Below are positions 6,798 through 9,894 of a stretch of DNA of 9,894 nt, one piece after another; within the stretch, counting starts at the first letter, position 1; each line of letters opens with the position of its first letter. This DNA comes from Dehalococcoidia bacterium SM23_28_2 (GTDB lineage: Bacteria; Chloroflexota; Dehalococcoidia; SM23-28-2). The notes beneath the pieces were generated by a model that saw nothing but the letters and a program-made list of their open reading frames with translations, searched no databases and was not told the DNA's origin. The position numbers and the translations under genes are program-made. The stretch covers positions 1 through 9,894 of the forward strand of contig LJUA01000060.1 of NCBI GenBank assembly GCA_001303545.1. Direction: 5' to 3'.

Positions 6798-7738
6798 GGC
6801 TGGCAGCCCTCGAAGATCCGGCGGGGGGTCTCCACCGTCATCTGGCGAATCTCGTCCTCGGTCACACCGCTGTCCAGCAGCGCGGGGATAACCGAGTCGG
6901 GGATGAAATTGTAATGCCAGTCTGGGACGGTCATCTCGACCAGCGAGCGCTCGAACCAGTCCATGTAGGAATTGGCATCGTGGGAGAGAATCATCTTGTC
7001 GGTGTGGCCCATCTTGCAGAGCTGGGCGATGGTGGCCACGCGATCGGCCGTCGGCAGGAACATGTCCAGACCAAAGCGGTCCATGCCGATGTAGCTGCCG
7101 CGGCCTATGATCCGCGATAGGTAGTCGATATCCTTGGAGTCGCCGCAGTGGCCGATGATCACCCGCGACAGGTCTACCCCCTCCGACTCGAAGATGTCCT
7201 GCTGCTCCGTTCCGGTCTGCCCGGCGGCAAAGGTATGGGTAGTGATGGGGACACCGGTCGCTCGGTGAGCACGGGCGCAGGCCCTTAGGACCTTACGGAG
7301 CTGCTCGGTGGCCCCTGCCTCGTCGGTGGCGCACTTGATCACCCCCGCCTTGATTTGCGTGCCGGCTATCCCCTCGTTGATCTCCTTGACAAACATGTCC
7401 GCCATGACATCAACGCTGCGACTGAAGAAGTAGCGCGGCACGTCCCAGTACAGGCCAGTCGCCGCGATGACCTGCATCCCCGAGCGGCGAGCGACCTCGG
7501 CCACGAAATCTATGTCCCGCCCTATGTCAGCAGTGGTGGCGTCAACGATGGTCCTGACGCCGCGGGCGCCCAGATCGCGCAAGAGGGTCACGGCCCGCTC
7601 TATCTCCTCCGCCCGGTTCCACACCGAGGGGAAGTTCTCGGCCACCCCCGGCGATCTCACGGCGATGTGCTCATGCATGAGGGTGAACCCAAGTTCGCTC
7701 GTCTCAATCGGCCCTGTGACGGTGTTGACAGTAGCCAT
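6791..7738 (-). CDS. Phosphotriesterase-like lactonase (amidohydrolase)
   Basis: A 315-aa TIM-barrel hydrolase, the usual length for the phosphotriesterase-like lactonases. All binuclear-metal ligands are present: His22 and His24 (LMHEHI), the carboxylated Lys135 (AGVIKCATDE), His168 (ITTHTF), His197 (IIGHCGDS) and Asp254 (LSHDAN). Three residues linked to lactone hydrolysis in the Sulfolobus enzyme SsoPox also line up: Tyr97 (ATGLYWD), Arg221 (GMDRFGLD) and Trp261 (SYMDWF). Likely reaction: opening of lactones, possibly acyl-homoserine lactones, with weak phosphotriesterase side activity; the natural substrate is inferred. The start at 7738 is supported by AAAGGA seven bases upstream and by the family N-terminus (VNTVTGPIETSELGFTLMHEH). 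The gene follows the YjbQ-family gene by 14 bases, so they form one operon. Its TGA overlaps the end of the convergent cupin gene. Confidence 0.92.
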   Translation of the reverse strand: MATVNTVTGPIETSELGFTLMHEHIAVRSPGVAENFPSVWNRAEEIERAVTLLRDLGARGVRTIVDATTADIGRDIDFVAEVARRSGMQVIAATGLYWDVPRYFFSRSVDVMADMFVKEINEGIAGTQIKAGVIKCATDEAGATEQLRKVLRACARAHRATGVPITTHTFAAGQTGTEQQDIFESEGVDLSRVIIGHCGDSKDIDYLSRIIGRGSYIGMDRFGLDMFLPTADRVATIAQLCKMGHTDKMILSHDANSYMDWFERSLVEMTVPDWHYNFIPDSVIPALLDSGVTEDEIRQMTVETPRRIFEGCQPY

Positions 7739-7744
7739 CGCTCC

Positions 7745-7750
7745 GTCCTT
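7745..7750 (-). promoter_or_regulatory. Ribosome-binding site of the lactonase gene
   Basis: AAAGGA on the minus strand lies seven bases before the ATG at 7738, in the 14-base gap after the upstream YjbQ-family stop. It supports the 315-aa form over an in-frame extension of 31 residues that would overlap that gene. Confidence 0.6.
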
Positions 7751-7752
7751 TC

Positions 7753-8172
7753 TCACTCCCCCAGCAACTGCACAATGACCGTCCGCTGCCGCCTGCGATT
7801 GTCGAAGTCCGCGAACAGCAGCTGTTGCCACGTTCCCAGCGCTAGCCTTCCACCCACCACCGGCACCACCGCCGATGCCCCCATCAGGGCGGATCGGATG
7901 TGGGAGAAGCCGTTGCCGTCGCCCCAGCGCCGGTCATGATCGTACGGTACGTCCTGCGGCACCAGCCGCTCCATCAACTGCTCGAAGTCGTGCACCAGAC
8001 CGTCCTCGAACTCGAGGGTCAACACGCCTCCGGTCGAGCCCGGCACAAAGACGACAGCGATGCCTTGTGTCAGGCCCGACTGGCGCACCTTATCTTGGGT
8101 GATTGCGGTTATGTCGACTAGATGGCAGAAGCCTTCCGTGCTCAGCGAAATGGTTTCCGTGCTCACATGCAT
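7753..8172 (-). CDS. YjbQ / UPF0047 family protein (secondary thiamine-phosphate synthase-type)
   Basis: A 139-aa protein covering the whole UPF0047/YjbQ domain. The C-terminal half is typical: YDHDRRWGDGNGFSHIRSAL (77-96), then PVVGGRLALGTWQQLLFADF (104-123) and a final IVQLLGE. The N-terminal catalytic loop reads VPGSTGGVLTLEF (43-55), where classical members have a His (HTTA-like motif); here a Ser stands in that place, while Asp85, Asn87 and His91 of the second motif remain. E. coli YjbQ has weak thiamine-phosphate synthase activity, but the true role of the family is unknown and may differ in this branch. The ATG at 8172 gives the usual family length and sits eight bases after AGGAGG; an ATG two codons upstream is too close to that site. 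Lactonase is next in the operon. Confidence 0.9.
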   Translation of the reverse strand: MHVSTETISLSTEGFCHLVDITAITQDKVRQSGLTQGIAVVFVPGSTGGVLTLEFEDGLVHDFEQLMERLVPQDVPYDHDRRWGDGNGFSHIRSALMGASAVVPVVGGRLALGTWQQLLFADFDNRRRQRTVIVQLLGE

Positions 8173-8180
8173 TGCCATCG

Positions 8181-8186
8181 CCTCCT
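8181..8186 (-). promoter_or_regulatory. Ribosome-binding site of the YjbQ-family gene
   Basis: AGGAGG on the minus strand. Its distance to the ATG at 8172 is eight bases, but only two to the in-frame ATG at 8178, so 8172 is preferred. Confidence 0.65.
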
Positions 8187-8327
8187 GCGCCTTGTTTCCC
8201 TGGTCACCAGCATACCGGCCTGCCACGCCAAGAGCCAACACACGAGCCGTTCGAAGGGATCCACGTCCTCAGTGTAGTATGCGTAGGAGGCGCGGTCGAG
8301 CGCTGGCCACTCGCCTGTCGTCGGCGG

Positions 8328-8365
8328 TTGACAAGGTTGTCGCAGTTCTTCCACTATAGGACAAC
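8328..8365 (+). promoter_or_regulatory. Putative promoter/operator in the divergent gap before the AhpD-like gene
   Basis: The 258-bp gap between the divergent YjbQ-family and AhpD-like genes contains a perfect -35 box TTGACA (8328-8333), with AT-rich ACTATAG about 19 bases on but no good -10 box at ideal spacing. GACAA (8330-8334) and TTGTC (8337-8341) form an inverted repeat around GG, and GACAAC recurs at 8360-8365, complementary to GTTGTC (8336-8341). On the minus strand TATAGT (8358-8353) matches 5 of 6 bases of a -10 box. A regulator-controlled divergent promoter is possible. No gene is supported in the rest of the gap. Confidence 0.35.
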
Positions 8366-8430
8366 ATCACAAAGGGCTGGCGGACAGGATCGAACTCTGA
8401 AGAGCAGGAGCAGACCAGAGAGGAAGTAGG

Positions 8431-8778
8431 ATGGAAAGGCGATATCCAGAATACCGTGAGCATCTACATGTGCTGGCCAGGAAGCTGGCGAAGCAAATCC
8501 CTGGGCCGATATCGCGCATCGGTCAGCTCCACAGGGATTCGGTCGCAGACGGCGCCCTGAGCACGAAGGTGAAGGAGTTGATGGCTATGGCCATCGCCAT
8601 AGCCATCCAATGCGATGGCTGCATCTCCCATCATGCGTACGACGCCCTCCGCGCCGGCGCGACCACCCAGGAGATCGCCGAGGCCATCGGGGTGGCAGTT
8701 CTCATGGGCGGCGGCCCCGCCGTAGTGTACGGTTCGGAAGCACTGGAAGCCGTGGAGCAATTCCAGGGCGTACTCTAG
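8431..8778 (+). CDS. AhpD-like carboxymuconolactone decarboxylase-family protein
   Basis: A 115-aa all-helical protein of the CMD/AhpD family (PF02627). The thiol site is intact: Glu49, Cys61 and Cys64 (QCDGCISHHAY) and His68, matching AhpD Glu118, Cys130, Cys133 and His137 in spacing; only AhpD His132 is replaced, by Gly63. Such proteins act as thiol-disulfide oxidoreductases or alkylhydroperoxidase partners, using the CxxC pair with a nearby proton relay; the classical decarboxylase activity is unlikely for a CxxC member. The start at 8431 has AGGA (8421-8424) six bases upstream. The repeated Ala-Met-Ala-Ile stretch at 51-59 is encoded by a perfect palindrome. The gene ends four bases from the end of the convergent dihydrolipoyl dehydrogenase, whose product can feed electrons to AhpD through lipoyl proteins in Mycobacterium. 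Confidence 0.92.
   Translation: MERRYPEYREHLHVLARKLAKQIPGPISRIGQLHRDSVADGALSTKVKELMAMAIAIAIQCDGCISHHAYDALRAGATTQEIAEAIGVAVLMGGGPAVVYGSEALEAVEQFQGVL
8580..8607. repeat. Perfect 12-bp inverted repeat inside the AhpD-like gene
   Basis: GATGGCTATGGC (8580-8591), loop CATC, GCCATAGCCATC (8596-8607). It encodes the MAMAIAI stretch immediately before the catalytic CxxC. The stem is stronger than chance pairing usually gives in a coding region; it may simply reflect the repeated Ala-Met/Ile codons. Confidence 0.8.
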
Positions 8779-8782
8779 AGGG

Positions 8783-9894
8783 TCAGCTTGACGGCTCCGA
8801 CCAGAAGTGGATGGCCTGGCCCTGAGCGGCCAGGGCGGCCTCCTTGAGCGCCTCCGACAGCGTGGGATGAGCGTGCACCGTCCAGCCTAGCTCGCCGACG
8901 CTGCTTCCGATCAGCCGAGCATCTGGCCCTGCTCGGCGTCAATGACCAGCTTGACGAATCCCTCGCCCGCACCGACTGCTGCTGCCTTCCCGTTGGCGCG
9001 GAACGGGAAGCGCCCCACCCTAACCTGATGGCCGCGTTCGCCGGCCTGCGCCTCGGTCAGGCCGCAGGAGGCCACCTGGGGCTGGCAGTATGTGCAGCGG
9101 GGCATCCTCTCGTAGTCGGGCTCAGGCGGCTTGAGACCGGCGATGTGCTCGGCGGCGATCACCCCCTGGGCAGAAGCGACATGGGCCAGCGGCAGCTTGC
9201 CCGTCACGTCGCCGATGGCGTAGATGTTGGGCACGCTGGTGCGCATCGCGCCGTCCACCTTCACGAAGCCTCCATCCAACTCGACGCCCACTTCCTCCAG
9301 ACCAAGCCCGCTGCTGTTGGCGGCAATGCCGATGGCGATGAGCACCCTCTCCGCCCCCACCTCCTGCTCGCGGCCCTCAACGGTCACGGCCAGGCCTGCC
9401 TTGCCTCGAGCGACGCGAACGCCCTTCACCTCCGCCCTGGTCAGGCAGCCTATGCCCTGCTGCTTGAAGGCCCGTTCGAGCTCGCGGCTCACGTCCTCGT
9501 CCTCCAGCGGCAGGAGATGGTCCAGCATCTCGATGATCGTCACCTGTGCGCCGTAGGCCCGGTAGAGGTAGGCGAACTCGACGCCAATCGGCCCGCCGCC
9601 GACAATGGCGACGCTCGACGGTATCTCCCGTAGCTCCAGCGCCTCCCGGCTGGTGATGACGGTGTGGCCGTCGATCTCAATGCCAGGCAGAGTGCGAGTG
9701 ACTCCGCCGGTGGCGATGACAATGTACTCAGCCTCAAGCACTCCTCCGCCGGGCTCCACCACCACCTCCCGCCGGCCCTTGAGCCGGCCGGTGCCGGCGA
9801 TAACCTCCACTTTGTTCTTCCGCAGGAGGAATTCCACCCCTTTCACCACGCGATCCACCACCCGCCGGCTGCGGTCGATCGCCTTCCCCAGGTC
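8783..9894 (-). pseudogene. lpdA: Dihydrolipoyl dehydrogenase (E3), 5'-partial and frameshifted near the 3' end
   Basis: FAD/NAD disulfide reductase. Its 5' end (FAD GxGxxG and the redox CxxxxC) lies beyond 9894. Visible on the minus strand: VIATGG, the NAD motif AIVGGGPIGVEF (codons near 9600), the second FAD motif NIYAIGDVTG, and the start of the dimerisation domain (RCTYCQPQVASCGLTEAQA, FPFRANGKAA). The frame meets TGA at 8911-8913, right after QGQMLG. From 8914 to 8783 another frame continues the protein: LIGSSVGELG, then WTVHAHPTLSEALKEAAL, ending FWSEPSS. This contains the catalytic HPT..SE motif. Compared with the family, a few bases (about 7) are missing at the frameshift, and roughly 17 residues are missing between GEL and GWTVHAHPT. 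The enzyme as read would lack its active-site His and much of its dimer interface. It is either a decayed gene or a sequencing/assembly error; the lesion is seen, its cause is not. Confidence 0.88.

Noticed and set aside
7355..7939. A 194-codon + strand frame across the lactonase/YjbQ junction
   Set aside because: It is antisense to two well-supported genes and has no domain or RBS.
8163..8359. Small open frames in the gap upstream of the YjbQ-family gene
   Set aside because: Translations lack any family resemblance, there is no RBS, and the region better fits a divergent promoter region.
9028..9633. A 201-codon + strand frame within the lpd region
   Set aside because: Antisense shadow of the dihydrolipoyl dehydrogenase reading frame, without family features.

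Overview
This window reads as chromosomal DNA from a GC-rich bacterium with densely packed genes (most intergenic gaps are under 260 bp, and two convergent gene pairs overlap or nearly touch). The families present (a giant BadF/HgdC-type activase with its HgdB-like partner, a DUF362 protein, an SsoPox-type phosphotriesterase-like lactonase, a divergent YjbQ, and paired GC-rich palindromes between genes) fit an environmental lineage such as Chloroflexota. No rRNA or other phylogenetic marker is visible, so this is only a weak inference. No transposase, integrase, CRISPR array, tRNA or rRNA was seen.

Layout. (1) Nt 1-4361, + strand: the 3' part of a very large ATPase/activase gene (5' end outside the window), followed two bases after its stop by a 526-aa 2-hydroxyacyl-CoA-dehydratase-like iron-sulfur protein. 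Together they look like a self-contained ATP-driven low-potential electron-transfer module with an unknown substrate. (2) Nt 4362-4573: an intergenic stretch holding two strong tandem hairpins and one weaker one, resembling REP elements. (3) Nt 4574-4864, - strand: a 96-aa GYD-domain protein with a recognisable sigma70-like promoter. (4) Nt 5089-6797, + strand: a DUF362 protein with a Cys-bearing C-terminal extension, joined by a TGATG stop/start overlap to a small cupin. The cupin ribosome-binding site lies inside a perfect hairpin. (5) Nt 6791-8172, - strand: a YjbQ-family protein and a phosphotriesterase-like lactonase in an apparent operon; the lactonase stop overlaps the cupin stop. (6) Nt 8431-8778, + strand: an AhpD-like carboxymuconolactone decarboxylase-family protein with its thiol catalytic residues intact. 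(7) Nt 8783-9894, - strand: dihydrolipoyl dehydrogenase, running off the window at its 5' end. Its reading frame is broken near the C-terminus, but the catalytic His-Pro-Thr...Glu segment survives in another frame.

How they work together. Region 1 is a clear functional pair. DUF362-cupin and YjbQ-lactonase are two co-transcribed pairs that face each other, with no shared pathway visible. AhpD-like proteins can draw electrons from Lpd through lipoyl proteins, so the tail-to-tail pair in regions 6 and 7 is suggestive, although this copy of lpd appears damaged. The most useful leads are the activase/dehydratase pair, the broken lpd next to an AhpD-like gene, the hairpin that sequesters the cupin RBS, and the Cys cluster in the DUF362 extension.
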